Shown here: piece by piece, positions 16,225 through 25,693 of the stretch
Position numbering within the stretch: the first letter of the stretch is position 1
Layout of the letters: the number at the start of each line of letters is the position of its first letter
Source: Lachnospiraceae bacterium
GTDB lineage: Bacteria; Bacillota; Clostridia; Lachnospirales; Lachnospiraceae
DNA: 64,000 nucleotides
Direction: 5' to 3'
Assembly: GCA_900168235.1 (NCBI GenBank)
Contig: FUZG01000004.1
Location: 248,001-312,000 of the forward strand
Translations under genes and position numbers: made by a program
Notes under the pieces: generated by a model
What the model saw: only the letters and a program-made list of their open reading frames with translations
The model's database searches: none
Told to the model about the DNA's origin: nothing

Positions 16225-18361
16225 CCAGCAGGTCTGCGTACTCCGCCAGAGTTTCGCGGACTACAACGATACCGTTCTTTCGCATCTCATCAACCGCCGC
16301 ATTTATCATGTGGCGCATTGATACAATGGTTCCTTCCTCTGCTGCGAGGAACGATGCAGAGAGGACGATATTTTTGATATAACCGCCGGACAGCTCAAAT
16401 TTTCCGGCGATGAACTTCCAGTCAATGTCATCAGATAAAGGCATGCCCTTAGGAAATGTCCTGTGGAAGATTTCCTCTCTGGACACTTTGTCCGGGAACG
16501 GGAAATGGACCACAAACGTTATACGCCTGAGGAACGCTTCATCGATATTCTGTAAAAGATTTGTCGCAAGGACGCAGACACCGTCGTATTCCTCTATCTG
16601 CTGTAAGAGGTACGCAGTCTCCACATTCGCATTACGGTCATTAGAATCCTTTACTTCCGAGCTTCTCTTTCCAAAAAGCGAATCACACTCATCGAAAAAC
16701 AGGATACAGTTCGAATTTCTTGCTTCTGAAAAGACCGCCTGAAGATTTTTTTCTGTCTCACCAATATACTTACTAACTATCTGTGACAGGTTTACCTTGT
16801 ACATCTCCATGTTCAGTTCACGTGCGATTATCTGGGCGCACATGGTCTTACCTGTTCCCGGAACACCTGCAAAGAGGATAGATACGCCTGTTCCGTATGT
16901 GAGCTTTTGGCCAAAACCCCACTCACTGTAGATCTTGTGGTGGTATTTCACATGGGCTATAGCCTGTTTCACGAGACGCTTTATTTCATTCGGGATAACG
17001 ATGTCATCCCATGTGTATTTTCCTCTGACACGCCGTGCCAGCTGATCGAGTTTTGTGACTACTTCTCCGTAGCAGCATTCACTGATAGTCTGCGGATCGA
17101 GGGGTGTCCTGTCTACTTCATAGATGCCCAGGGCTCTCCTGCACGCATCACGTACCTGCATGGGTGTAAAGTGAAATTTCACCGCTATCTCATCAACCGC
17201 CGTGTCTTTACTTAGTTCCACATCCTTAAATCCGTACTCAAAAAGCACTATCCTTTCATCAACCGTGGTATCTTCAAGCTCGATACTTATCGCTGAAAGT
17301 GATAAGTGCAGATGAAGTATCTTTTCCGACAAGAGGAAAAGCGGTGATTTCCTTGGCTTAAGCTTTTCAAGCGCAGCTCTTAGCTCATTTACAGGCGGTA
17401 CAGGATTCCCGTCTTCGTACTCTTCCATGCCTTTTATCACGAGAACCGCGTCAAAGAGCCGGCTCAGCATGTCTGCTTCATGAAGAGCTGCGGTTTTATT
17501 ATCAGAAAACTCGAGATCCGCCACCAGTGCTGATGAGCCATTACGCATCGCTGCACTGACTGCCTGATATTCCCGCCCGATACCTTTTCTGCCGGATATC
17601 ATCACCGCACTGTCCGTTATATTAAAAACAGTATCCAGTCTTTTTCCTGTCTCACGCCTTATGAGAAGAGGCATCTCCTTCCCTGCCTTATGGAGAGAAA
17701 ATCCATCAGGCATAAGCTCACTTCCAAAAAGAAATCCGATGACTTCCTTTTTAAGAGCCAGAAGTCCTTTTTTCAGCAGGCTGTCATCAAAAAGTGATAA
17801 AAAAGGTGACGGCTCTATAAACTTCCTCTTCATTTCAGGAATCGGGATCTCATCACCGAAAAGATCTGATACGAAGGATACTTCCGGATTTTTCCGCGCT
17901 ACATCGTCCTGCAGGTAAGCATCTATCTTTCGGTATTTATCCGCATTTTCTGAAAAAAAGCTTAGGAGTACTGTACATTTTTCTGCATAGGAAAGCTCAA
18001 ACCTGCTGAATAAACGCACGAATGGAAACGCATCAGGGTCAGTCGCCCTTAATCGGCTCTCTACCACATCCCTTGCGGCTTTCATGTCCCGCCGCTCATT
18101 TTCGTCGCACTTATCCAGGAGCCGTGCTTCCGAAGCCTTCGACAGATTATGCTCAAACTCATGGCGGGTCACCACGAGTCCCAGCATATTTTTCATATCA
18201 TTTTCAGGTCCGACCCACTGATGGTACTTGTAGTAGAGAAAGAGCCTGTGATCTATCTCTGCTGAAGCGTCATGGAGAAATTCCTCCTGAGTCCCGTAAG
18301 GCTCATTCATCCGGTCCATGCGGATATCTTCATCGTCTATTTCAAGTTCCAGGAGATCCAT
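16217..18361 (-). CDS. AAA+ ATPase of the injection system (Afp15/Pvc15-like)
   Basis: A 714-residue ATPase. The N-terminal 200 residues are helical and specific to this group; a degenerate P-loop domain follows (SGRKGIGRE near 254, arginine in place of the catalytic lysine); the C-terminal AAA+ domain is intact, with Walker A FAGVPGTGKTMCAQ (about 494), NLSQIVSKYIGETEKNL, Walker B ILFFDECDSLFGKR (about 552), and sensor/arginine finger LATNLLQNIDEAFLRR. The same two-AAA layout is found in the ATPase of PVC, Afp and related contractile systems, where it is needed for assembly or release of the particle, though its exact work is unsettled. Its neighbours, the PAAR-like and DUF4255 genes, support the call. 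Confidence 0.9.
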   Translation of the reverse strand: MDLLELEIDDEDIRMDRMNEPYGTQEEFLHDASAEIDHRLFLYYKYHQWVGPENDMKNMLGLVVTRHEFEHNLSKASEARLLDKCDENERRDMKAARDVVESRLRATDPDAFPFVRLFSRFELSYAEKCTVLLSFFSENADKYRKIDAYLQDDVARKNPEVSFVSDLFGDEIPIPEMKRKFIEPSPFLSLFDDSLLKKGLLALKKEVIGFLFGSELMPDGFSLHKAGKEMPLLIRRETGKRLDTVFNITDSAVMISGRKGIGREYQAVSAAMRNGSSALVADLEFSDNKTAALHEADMLSRLFDAVLVIKGMEEYEDGNPVPPVNELRAALEKLKPRKSPLFLLSEKILHLHLSLSAISIELEDTTVDERIVLFEYGFKDVELSKDTAVDEIAVKFHFTPMQVRDACRRALGIYEVDRTPLDPQTISECCYGEVVTKLDQLARRVRGKYTWDDIVIPNEIKRLVKQAIAHVKYHHKIYSEWGFGQKLTYGTGVSILFAGVPGTGKTMCAQIIARELNMEMYKVNLSQIVSKYIGETEKNLQAVFSEARNSNCILFFDECDSLFGKRSSEVKDSNDRNANVETAYLLQQIEEYDGVCVLATNLLQNIDEAFLRRITFVVHFPFPDKVSREEIFHRTFPKGMPLSDDIDWKFIAGKFELSGGYIKNIVLSASFLAAEEGTIVSMRHMINAAVDEMRKNGIVVVRETLAEYADLLDE

Positions 18362-18365
18362 AAGC

Positions 18366-18728
18366 TCACCCTATCTTTACGTTCATAGCCGGTGCCATGT
18401 TTACGGTGATCACTCCGCCCATGTTACAGAAAAGCTTTGCATTTTTATTAACTGCAGGCTTTCCTCCGATCTTTACCGTCATAGAAGCAGGTGTCCACGG
18501 TGCTGTGATCTGCGCTGCGGCAAGACACGGTCCCGGAACTCCCGTTGCCATGGATGGCTGCATAGGACTGATACATGTGCCGAACATGAAGGGTTTATTG
18601 TCATTTAGAACCGCTGCCGACATGCAGCAGAATTTAACGTTCGGAACCGAAGTCATTGCTATCGGAAACGGAACCGAACCAAAAGAACACTTACATACAC
18701 ATCCTTGTGTGACAGGATTTGCCCCCAT
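18366..18728 (-). CDS. DUF4280 PAAR-like spike-tip protein
   Basis: A 120-residue DUF4280 protein: the opening ANPVTQGCVCKCSFGS, the middle FCCMSAAVLNDNKPFMFGTC, PWTPASMTVKIGGKPA and the end FCNMGGVITV match this PAAR-like family. In contractile systems such proteins cap the spike and may carry effectors. Seven or eight cysteines are visible, many paired (CVCKC, CCM), which suits a metal-bound or disulfide-stabilised tip. It lies between the ATPase gene and the unknown 226-residue gene. No toxin domain is fused to it. Confidence 0.88.
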   Translation of the reverse strand: MGANPVTQGCVCKCSFGSVPFPIAMTSVPNVKFCCMSAAVLNDNKPFMFGTCISPMQPSMATGVPGPCLAAAQITAPWTPASMTVKIGGKPAVNKNAKLFCNMGGVITVNMAPAMNVKIG

Positions 18729-18756
18729 ATACTTTCCTCCCCAGATTTATGATCAT

Positions 18757-19437
18757 TTATTCAGCATGGATCTCTACAGGCACTTTTCCATCATCCTTAA
18801 AAACCTGTATTGTATCTGCTTTACGGAATACTGCCTCTGCCTTTCCGCCTTCTGCCCTGAAGTGCTGCGCCGGTATAAATCTCGTCCCACGCTTATGAGC
18901 ATACTTTAACGGCATAGTGAAATTTGCTTTTCCTTCGTCAAGCATCTCTATACACACGATCTCTGACTTTTTCCCGTCCAGTATCAGGAAGTTATCAGGA
19001 TATCCGTGTGTTGAAAAAGCAGCAGATGCAAAAACATTTGCTTCTGTCACTCCTTCATCCGCTTTATCCTCAGCGACTTTGAGTTCCATACCCTCTATAT
19101 CCGATGCAGCCCAGACAGAATCAATATCGCACTCTATCTCATAGTGCCGGGCATCCACCCCGTATCTGTAATGTTCTCCGGGTTTTAAGGTCACGACCTG
19201 AACTGCCGGATGCTCCGACGAGTTAAACATTATTAACTCATCCTGATAAAGATAGCCATATATCCTCAATGTATGTTCTCCACTTTCAAGATTCAGGAAT
19301 ACAAAGTATCCATCTCCCTTGGATAAAGGTTTTACAGGAAGCCCGTCTATTTCTGCCTTAAAGGCGCCCATTGGAACAGGCTTTCCGGTAAAACCGTCCG
19401 TGATCCTGAAAACTGCACTTACCCTGATATTTATCAT
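18757..19437 (-). CDS. Unknown injection-system protein with carboxypeptidase-regulatory-like start
   Basis: A 226-residue protein, not recognised as a named family. The first 80 residues (VSAVFRITDGFTGKPVPMG ... GYFVFLNLESGEHTLRIYG) read like a small beta-sandwich of the carboxypeptidase-regulatory/transthyretin type, often found in surface and tail proteins. The rest is mixed alpha/beta with no motif. Its gene sits between the DUF4255 cap gene (four-base overlap) and the DUF4280 tip gene, so it is very likely a structural or accessory part of the particle. Confidence 0.6.
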   Translation of the reverse strand: MINIRVSAVFRITDGFTGKPVPMGAFKAEIDGLPVKPLSKGDGYFVFLNLESGEHTLRIYGYLYQDELIMFNSSEHPAVQVVTLKPGEHYRYGVDARHYEIECDIDSVWAASDIEGMELKVAEDKADEGVTEANVFASAAFSTHGYPDNFLILDGKKSEIVCIEMLDEGKANFTMPLKYAHKRGTRFIPAQHFRAEGGKAEAVFRKADTIQVFKDDGKVPVEIHAE

Positions 19438-20021
19438 ATGCTGGCCTGCGCTTTCTGATCCAATGTAAGAGTCGCATCCGTAACACGGCTGATCTTCTTT
19501 GTACGCTTGGAGCTTATTGCGATTCCCGTAGCTTTCACCACAAAGGACGCCTTGTATGGTGTCTGGGTGTTGTTCCAGATCTTCATCATTTTTTCAAAGT
19601 CATTATTTTCTATCTCCAGATGAATGTTTGACTGATCCGACACAAGTGACCCGTTCAGATAATTGTCAGTTATTGTCGGCATGTCAGCTATCGCCTGTAT
19701 AGCCGCCCCAAGTATCCTGTAGGTATCAGCTTCTTTTAACTGGACCGGTGCCTTGGAATGAGCTGTTATGAGATAGTAGGCATTTACTATGGACGGAGCC
19801 ATTTCCATCTTGGTGGGACCCACGGTCCTGTACTTAGGCGTGTCAAACTGGGTATCCATTTCCACATGATACAGATGGACCGTGAGCTGGTTATTATCTT
19901 CCTCATATGGCGTACAGAGAGATATCATTTCCCTCTTACTCACAGGTTCAGGAGTAAGAGCGTCCCTTAATATCTCAGTGATCGCATTTCCTGTTTCATA
20001 GATTGCCGTATAATCCGCCAT
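19434..20021 (-). CDS. DUF4255 (Pvc16 N-terminal) tail-terminator/cap protein
   Basis: A 195-residue member of the DUF4255 family found in eCIS loci (Afp16/Pvc16). Visible family features: AITEILRDAL near the N terminus, NQLTVHLYHVEMDTQF, SIVNAYYLITAHS, and ADTYRILGAAIQAIADMPTI. In Afp the protein caps the end of tube and sheath and sets particle length. The length fits the core domain only. It follows the MORN-protein gene by 12 bases and overlaps the next gene by four. Confidence 0.88.
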   Translation of the reverse strand: MADYTAIYETGNAITEILRDALTPEPVSKREMISLCTPYEEDNNQLTVHLYHVEMDTQFDTPKYRTVGPTKMEMAPSIVNAYYLITAHSKAPVQLKEADTYRILGAAIQAIADMPTITDNYLNGSLVSDQSNIHLEIENNDFEKMMKIWNNTQTPYKASFVVKATGIAISSKRTKKISRVTDATLTLDQKAQASI

Positions 20022-20033
20022 AAACTCTCCTAA

Positions 20034-23000
20034 TTACATACCTGCTGCAGCTGCAGCGGCGGCTTCTTCATCCGGGAAACATTCAGGAAGCCAGTTGTAG
20101 GTTCTGGAAATATATCCGTCTGTCATATCATTCAGATCTGCCGCAACTTCCGCAAAGGAAATGATGTTGTTATTAAGAGCAGTCACGGTTTTCACTACAT
20201 CTACCTTTGCATCTGAAAGATCACTTTCCTGTGCTTCGCCTACATAGTACTTTTTCTTTATGCGCTCCAAATGCTTTTGGGCATCCTCATAGTCTGCGAC
20301 AGCATCTTTTATATTAAGCTCAGCTAACTGAAGCTGTATCAGCTCATCCTGCATAAGCTTATAAAGCCCCTGCTCATCTATCTCTCCCGGAACCGGCGCT
20401 GCATCATCCTGCATTGACTTCATGGACTGGACTATCATGTAAAGGAGACGGTCCGACTGTTCCTCGGCGTAACCGTAAGCATCATCGCTGTAGCCCCACT
20501 GGGTGGTGTCTTCCGAGCCATCAGTCACTTCCTGGTAATCGTCATCATCTTCCTCATCATCTTCGTCGTATATCTCATCAAAAATATGATATCCCTTTTC
20601 TTCTGCCAGTTTCTGAAAGTTCTCGATGGTGCTCTGAACTCTCTTTTTATACTTTTCCATATCTGATGCATACTGTTCGCCGGACTTTTTAAGTGCCGCA
20701 TCAAGACCTGCCTTTGCGAGGGCTTCTTTGTCCACTTTGGATGCATCAAAATAAACAGCAAGCGAGGATAGATCTGCCCCCGCTGCATTTCCTCCATATG
20801 TAAGTCCGTTTATATCGTTAAAAATTTTGGACATTTCTGTTTCAGCATTAACTGTGTCAAGCTTCAGCTTACGTTCTGTTTTTTTCAGCTCTCTTATACG
20901 GTCGTAGCTGTCTTCTCCCATGGCATTATCGGAAACAGCTTTTTCAAGAGATTCTTCCACCGTGGATTTCTGCTCTGCATTTGCTGATGCATGCTCTGCA
21001 GCTTTGTAATAGGCGATGAGTTTACGCACCACAGTATGCCTGTCTTTTGGGACTGCCTTACTGATAAGGTCATCCACAGGCGCTGCGCCATAGTACGGGT
21101 TCTGCGGAACATCTGATGCCGCCGCTGACGCTGTCACCGCTGCCGGGGTTGTTGCTCCTGCCGCCGCTGCGGCTGTTGCTCCTCCTGCTGCACTGTCTGC
21201 GCCTGCCGTTGCTGCCGGTGCCGCGCCTCCTGCGTCTGTGGGTGCTGCTCCTCCTGCCGCTGCCGGCACTGCTCCTCCTGCGTCCGCGCCACCTGCATCT
21301 GCACCACTTGCATCCGCGCCACCTGCATCTGCACCACCGGCGTCTGCGCCGCCTCCATCTGCTCCCGTATCCACATCAAATCCAAGCTTTGCGAGGACTT
21401 TCTCGACTCTCGCTTCAGAACCGTTTGCATCTCCTGCTTCCTCGTCATCCGCAAGAGATGCACCGTTCGTATTTTCTACCCACTGATAAAAAACAATCTT
21501 GTCAGAAGCATCATCAAACCAGAATCTCAGGATGCTGTCTTCACCCACATACGGCACGTAGTAATCAACTGTGCTGTATTTCGCAGGAACTTCCTTTATA
21601 CCAAGTGCATCTGACTTGATACGGGCTTTACGGATGATCGTTTTTTCGTCCATATCTTCCGCGAAGATTTTCTCGTATTCTGATGCAGTACCCCAGTACT
21701 TCAGATTCCGCTCTTTTGAGACCACCGGATCATAAATAAAAACTTCCTTCACCATCGGCGGATCATCATCCGTCGCAAGTGAAAAGCGAACTGTCGCCCC
21801 GATCTTTGAGAAAGTCAGCATAAAGCCGTCTTCCAGAAGAGTTCTCTTTCCCGCATTCTGAAATGCAGCCTGGATATCATCTACCCCGAGTCCCAAAAGC
21901 GCACCGCCGTCAACGGTTCCGCCCTTTACAGGTCCCTCGTAAATTAGATTTCCCTCGCTGTAGAGCTTTCCCTTTCCATCCGGTACATAGTTCTTTAAGC
22001 TTCCTTCGTAATAAAGCTTGTCATCCTTAAAGCATCTCGCATCTCCGATCACGCTTCCGCCGTCAAAGTCGCCTTTAACAACTTCTCCGTTTACAAGAGT
22101 AAGAGTTCCGGATCCCGAATATTTTCCGTCAACAAAGTCACCCTTAAATAAAAGAGAACCGTCGGAATTGTAAGCTACTCCAGTACCGTTATAGAGATCA
22201 TTTTCAAAATCGCCCTTATAGACTATGTGCCCTTTTTTGTAGGCAACACCGCGTCCGGACCTTACTCCTGCAGAAAATGATCCGTCATACACCACATCTC
22301 CGTCTTCATAGAGCTTTCCATTACCCTCGAATTCGCCCGCGGAAAAATAGCCTTTATAGCGCAAAACGCCCCGCTCTTTAAGAGTTCCTTTTCCTTCGTA
22401 AAGGCCTTTTGAAAACTCACCTTCATACACAGGCTCTCCCAGCTCAAAGGCTTCGCCCATTCCTTCATATTCACCATTGGAAAAAGTTCCCTTGTATTTC
22501 GGAAGACCTCTCTCATCATTTTCTTCGCCTTCGCCGTCGTACTTGCCTCCTGCGAAGTTTCCCCTGTAAATGACAACTCCTTCCTCTGAGATCTCACCGT
22601 AACCACTGTAAACACCATCTTCATAATGACCGTTATAGGTCACTCTGGCATTCTTGTCATATTCCGTACCTTCTTTGACCTTTATACCGTTTTTAAGCCT
22701 GCCCTTGAATTCCGGCATCTTCTTTTTTTCATCGTAGTAAAGCATCACACGTCCGGAATAGGTTTTGATATTCTTGTCCTGATCCCACATGTGTTTTGTG
22801 AGGAAAGTACGCACGATAAAAGGCCAGCCGACAGTTACCATAAACACCGTTCCTACAACGATGACCAGAAGGACCGTTATGAGAAATGACTTTGCGATGA
22901 GAAGATTACCTGTTTCTATGTAATCTTCCTTCCTAGTGGGTTTTTTTCCTGTCGAAGCGGCTGCATCAAGTACCTTTGGTCCGATCTTTGAAGCATGACG

Positions 23001-23126
23001 GGTGATACTGGTCATACTCCTTATGCGGGCCCCGATGCTTATCAGGAACCGCATAAAGAACGCACGCATAGTACGGAATACTACCCCTATGCTCTGCATA
23101 AGTTGTCTAAAAAGATTCTCAAACAT
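20034..23126 (-). CDS. Membrane-anchored MORN-repeat protein with Ala/Gly linker and coiled coil
   Basis: A 1030-residue protein with an unusual build. An amphipathic basic N terminus (1-70) precedes one transmembrane helix (about 80-104). Then come about eleven MORN-like repeats (roughly 120-400; pattern YxGxFxxGxxxGxG, e.g. YRGNFAGGKYDGEGE), a 190-residue globular part, an A/G/D-rich linker (about 588-680), and a long charged helical C-terminal region that reads like the TolC-type or phage-tail-like coiled coil. MORN repeats usually bind lipids or proteins and shape membranes. One membrane helix and a long coiled coil within an injection-system operon suggest a docking or scaffold protein for the particle. 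This role is inferred; no homologue with known function is recalled. Confidence 0.75.
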   Translation of the reverse strand: MFENLFRQLMQSIGVVFRTMRAFFMRFLISIGARIRSMTSITRHASKIGPKVLDAAASTGKKPTRKEDYIETGNLLIAKSFLITVLLVIVVGTVFMVTVGWPFIVRTFLTKHMWDQDKNIKTYSGRVMLYYDEKKKMPEFKGRLKNGIKVKEGTEYDKNARVTYNGHYEDGVYSGYGEISEEGVVIYRGNFAGGKYDGEGEENDERGLPKYKGTFSNGEYEGMGEAFELGEPVYEGEFSKGLYEGKGTLKERGVLRYKGYFSAGEFEGNGKLYEDGDVVYDGSFSAGVRSGRGVAYKKGHIVYKGDFENDLYNGTGVAYNSDGSLLFKGDFVDGKYSGSGTLTLVNGEVVKGDFDGGSVIGDARCFKDDKLYYEGSLKNYVPDGKGKLYSEGNLIYEGPVKGGTVDGGALLGLGVDDIQAAFQNAGKRTLLEDGFMLTFSKIGATVRFSLATDDDPPMVKEVFIYDPVVSKERNLKYWGTASEYEKIFAEDMDEKTIIRKARIKSDALGIKEVPAKYSTVDYYVPYVGEDSILRFWFDDASDKIVFYQWVENTNGASLADDEEAGDANGSEARVEKVLAKLGFDVDTGADGGGADAGGADAGGADASGADAGGADAGGAVPAAAGGAAPTDAGGAAPAATAGADSAAGGATAAAAAGATTPAAVTASAAASDVPQNPYYGAAPVDDLISKAVPKDRHTVVRKLIAYYKAAEHASANAEQKSTVEESLEKAVSDNAMGEDSYDRIRELKKTERKLKLDTVNAETEMSKIFNDINGLTYGGNAAGADLSSLAVYFDASKVDKEALAKAGLDAALKKSGEQYASDMEKYKKRVQSTIENFQKLAEEKGYHIFDEIYDEDDEEDDDDYQEVTDGSEDTTQWGYSDDAYGYAEEQSDRLLYMIVQSMKSMQDDAAPVPGEIDEQGLYKLMQDELIQLQLAELNIKDAVADYEDAQKHLERIKKKYYVGEAQESDLSDAKVDVVKTVTALNNNIISFAEVAADLNDMTDGYISRTYNWLPECFPDEEAAAAAAAGM

Positions 23127-23167
23127 ACAGCCTCTCTCCCTCAGATTGCTGCGATGATAACGTATTT

Positions 23168-25693
23168 TTAGATATTAAGATATGTTTCCTTTGGAGGTGC
23201 TTCCTCATATTTGTCAGCAAGATAGAGATAATACTTTGCCGGCCCGTCGAAAGAGTCCTCTCTCACGATCTCCAGGAATCCTGCACGCGCAGTCCTGTAG
23301 TCACCCATATAAAATGCATAGATGGCTTCCGCAAACTTTCCCTCTGACTCCTTCTTCTTTCTGCTGACTTCAGGCATATCACCTTCAAATATCTCGTAGA
23401 TACGCACTTCTCTGTCCTGAACACGTATCTTTCCTATGTATCTCGAGTCATATTTTTTTATGAGCTCTGATGCACTCTCTGTGCAAAGGATACCGGCTTC
23501 AAATCTGTCAAAAAGGTCCAACAGGCTTCCATTAGTCGAGAAACTCGGTGAAATGGATATAGGCTGGTACTTTTCGTTTGTTCCGACGATTCCCGTCATT
23601 ACCATGCTCGTATCTATAGTGATATGAACCTTTATATCCTTTTCCTTCTGAAATTCCTGACTGATCTCGATCGCAGCCTTTACGGAATCAGAATTTTTAT
23701 CATGGAAAAGTGCGGTAAATCCGTCGTGTCTGTAATCAAGAACCATTCCTTCGTGAGAATTAAGAATCTCTCCCGCGCGCTCGATGACACGGTTCAGTCT
23801 GTCATAGATTTCTTTCCTCTGTTCCTCATAGCTGAAATTTGCAAACTTGAAAGACACAGTCATCATGATGAGCCTGTCTTCCGCACAGGTTTCACGAGTG
23901 ATCTCAAAGACTGACCGGACTTTCAGGAGCTTCAGCATGCTCTTTGGAAGGAATCTCTCGTACGCATCGTTATGTTCCTGAACTTCCCGTATCCTGGAAC
24001 GAAGTTCAAATGCCGTATCATCAAGTGCATCATTCATGGCACTTATCTCATCACCGACCACATCACGGACAGGACGTGTTTCATTAACAAGTACTCTTAT
24101 CCTCCATGTGGTCTTGCTTATCCTCCTTCTGAAAGCAAAAAGCATGAACATGATAATGATCCACAGGATCACGAGCAGTATCCTGACTGTCATCAGCTGC
24201 AGCAGGAGGTGGGCATATGCCTCCGATTCATCCTCTCTCACGTGTACGCTCATGGCTCTTACCGTATTTTCTCCGGTCTTTACCACCGATACGTAGTAAT
24301 ACTTTCCGCACATGATGTAACGCGTGGAATAAACAGCACCTATCTTGTCCAGATTTACTGCATCCTCAAGACTTTGCTTATACTTACTTCCATAGTACAG
24401 GCTGTCCACGATCTTCTTTTTTCCGTCAGAAAGATAAAAGAATTTTCCCTTGTTGTCTTTTACGAACTCATATCTCCTGGCATCCGTACGTATCGTCTTC
24501 ATCTTTTCAAAATTTTCTATGTTCTCACTTCCCACATTTATAGCATTGACCAGTGTAGTGGTATGCAGATTCTGCTGCAGGAAAACATCTTTATAGAAAA
24601 ATGCATCGAGAAGACTGCTTATGATGAAGAAATAAACAGCGAGTATCACACCCCAGCGGATAAGGAAGGAAATATGCATCTTCCAGACTTCCGCAGGGAA
24701 ATACCAGATAATGAGTGCAAGGAACATGAGCAGGAATTCATAAACCACAAGTATACTGATCGAGATATAGAGTGGTCTGCCCTTGGATTTGGTTATATCA
24801 TGCAGTGAACCATTCCTCAGGAATTTCAGGCTGTCTGCATCATCTATCATCCATAGCTGTCCATCGATATCAACGGAGAGCGCGGTTATACCTTTAGCCC
24901 AGGTATCAACCCTGAAAACACGGTTCACGCTTCCATTTTCCAGATTAACACTGCATACGGTTGCATCCTTCATGTTGTAAATATATGCACCGTCTCCGAC
25001 TCTCCAGACTTCACCGATAACAAAATCATCTGCAAGTTTGATATGTTCTTCACCAAACCAGAAAACATTTCCTTCACTTCTGATCTGCGTCCCATCAGCA
25101 AGAACATAGTACAGTTCTTCATCTTTCTTAAGTTTTGCAATACTTATTTCATCAATCTTTTTTGAGCTGCGTTTCTTTTCATCAAATACATAAACCTGTA
25201 TTTTTGAATCATCTTTTACAAGATATGTTGTCTTGTCCTTGTCTTCTACCAGACCATAGATCTTTACATCATCATCTTTTGTCGTGGTATAGCAGAGCAC
25301 AGCCTTTTTTGCATTTGGTTCAATATAGTACAGCTGTTTAATACCATCGACCGTCTCTATCATGAGATACAGATGACCGTCTCCGTCAGTATAAGTGTCC
25401 CTGAAACTCCTGATATCATCTATTCCGAGCTGTCTGAAATTTCTGGTACTCTTGTACTGACCTGTACTGTCCAGGGTCACCAGCAAAAAAGCATCCGGTT
25501 TATACTTTTGGATTTTTGCCTCTACAACATATGCATAATTACCGCCGTGAGAAATACGGACAGGGTCAGCCTCATACCCGTAGAGCACGTTATCAATGGT
25601 ATTACCGATGAAATTGTAGTAGACTCCTCTGCCCATGATATTCAGAATCAGAAGGATCACTAAATATAAACCGAATTTTGAAAGTCGCTTCAC
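23168..25693 (-). CDS. Membrane protein with beta-propeller-like sensor, degenerate class III cyclase domain and TPR
   Basis: An 841-residue sensor-like protein. Transmembrane helices lie at about 7-25, 311-330, 341-363 and 501-523. Residues 25-310 form an outside-facing, repetitive beta-rich region, propeller-like; 365-500 form a second extracytoplasmic domain. After a HAMP-like segment (VRDVVGDEISAMNDALDD) comes RFLPKSMLKLLKV and a fold matching class III nucleotide cyclases (about 600-770), but the metal-binding FxD of the first strand reads MTVSFKFANFS, and only weak equivalents of the second aspartate are seen. A TPR-like pair ends the protein (about 785-830). It overlaps the next upstream gene by four bases. 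It may be an inactive or altered cyclase acting as a receptor for the particle. Confidence 0.75.
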   Translation of the reverse strand: MKRLSKFGLYLVILLILNIMGRGVYYNFIGNTIDNVLYGYEADPVRISHGGNYAYVVEAKIQKYKPDAFLLVTLDSTGQYKSTRNFRQLGIDDIRSFRDTYTDGDGHLYLMIETVDGIKQLYYIEPNAKKAVLCYTTTKDDDVKIYGLVEDKDKTTYLVKDDSKIQVYVFDEKKRSSKKIDEISIAKLKKDEELYYVLADGTQIRSEGNVFWFGEEHIKLADDFVIGEVWRVGDGAYIYNMKDATVCSVNLENGSVNRVFRVDTWAKGITALSVDIDGQLWMIDDADSLKFLRNGSLHDITKSKGRPLYISISILVVYEFLLMFLALIIWYFPAEVWKMHISFLIRWGVILAVYFFIISSLLDAFFYKDVFLQQNLHTTTLVNAINVGSENIENFEKMKTIRTDARRYEFVKDNKGKFFYLSDGKKKIVDSLYYGSKYKQSLEDAVNLDKIGAVYSTRYIMCGKYYYVSVVKTGENTVRAMSVHVREDESEAYAHLLLQLMTVRILLVILWIIIMFMLFAFRRRISKTTWRIRVLVNETRPVRDVVGDEISAMNDALDDTAFELRSRIREVQEHNDAYERFLPKSMLKLLKVRSVFEITRETCAEDRLIMMTVSFKFANFSYEEQRKEIYDRLNRVIERAGEILNSHEGMVLDYRHDGFTALFHDKNSDSVKAAIEISQEFQKEKDIKVHITIDTSMVMTGIVGTNEKYQPISISPSFSTNGSLLDLFDRFEAGILCTESASELIKKYDSRYIGKIRVQDREVRIYEIFEGDMPEVSRKKKESEGKFAEAIYAFYMGDYRTARAGFLEIVREDSFDGPAKYYLYLADKYEEAPPKETYLNI

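Noticed and set aside
21116-21619. Plus-strand leucine/histidine/proline-rich frame
   Set aside because: Shadow of the Ala/Gly/Asp-rich linker of the MORN protein.
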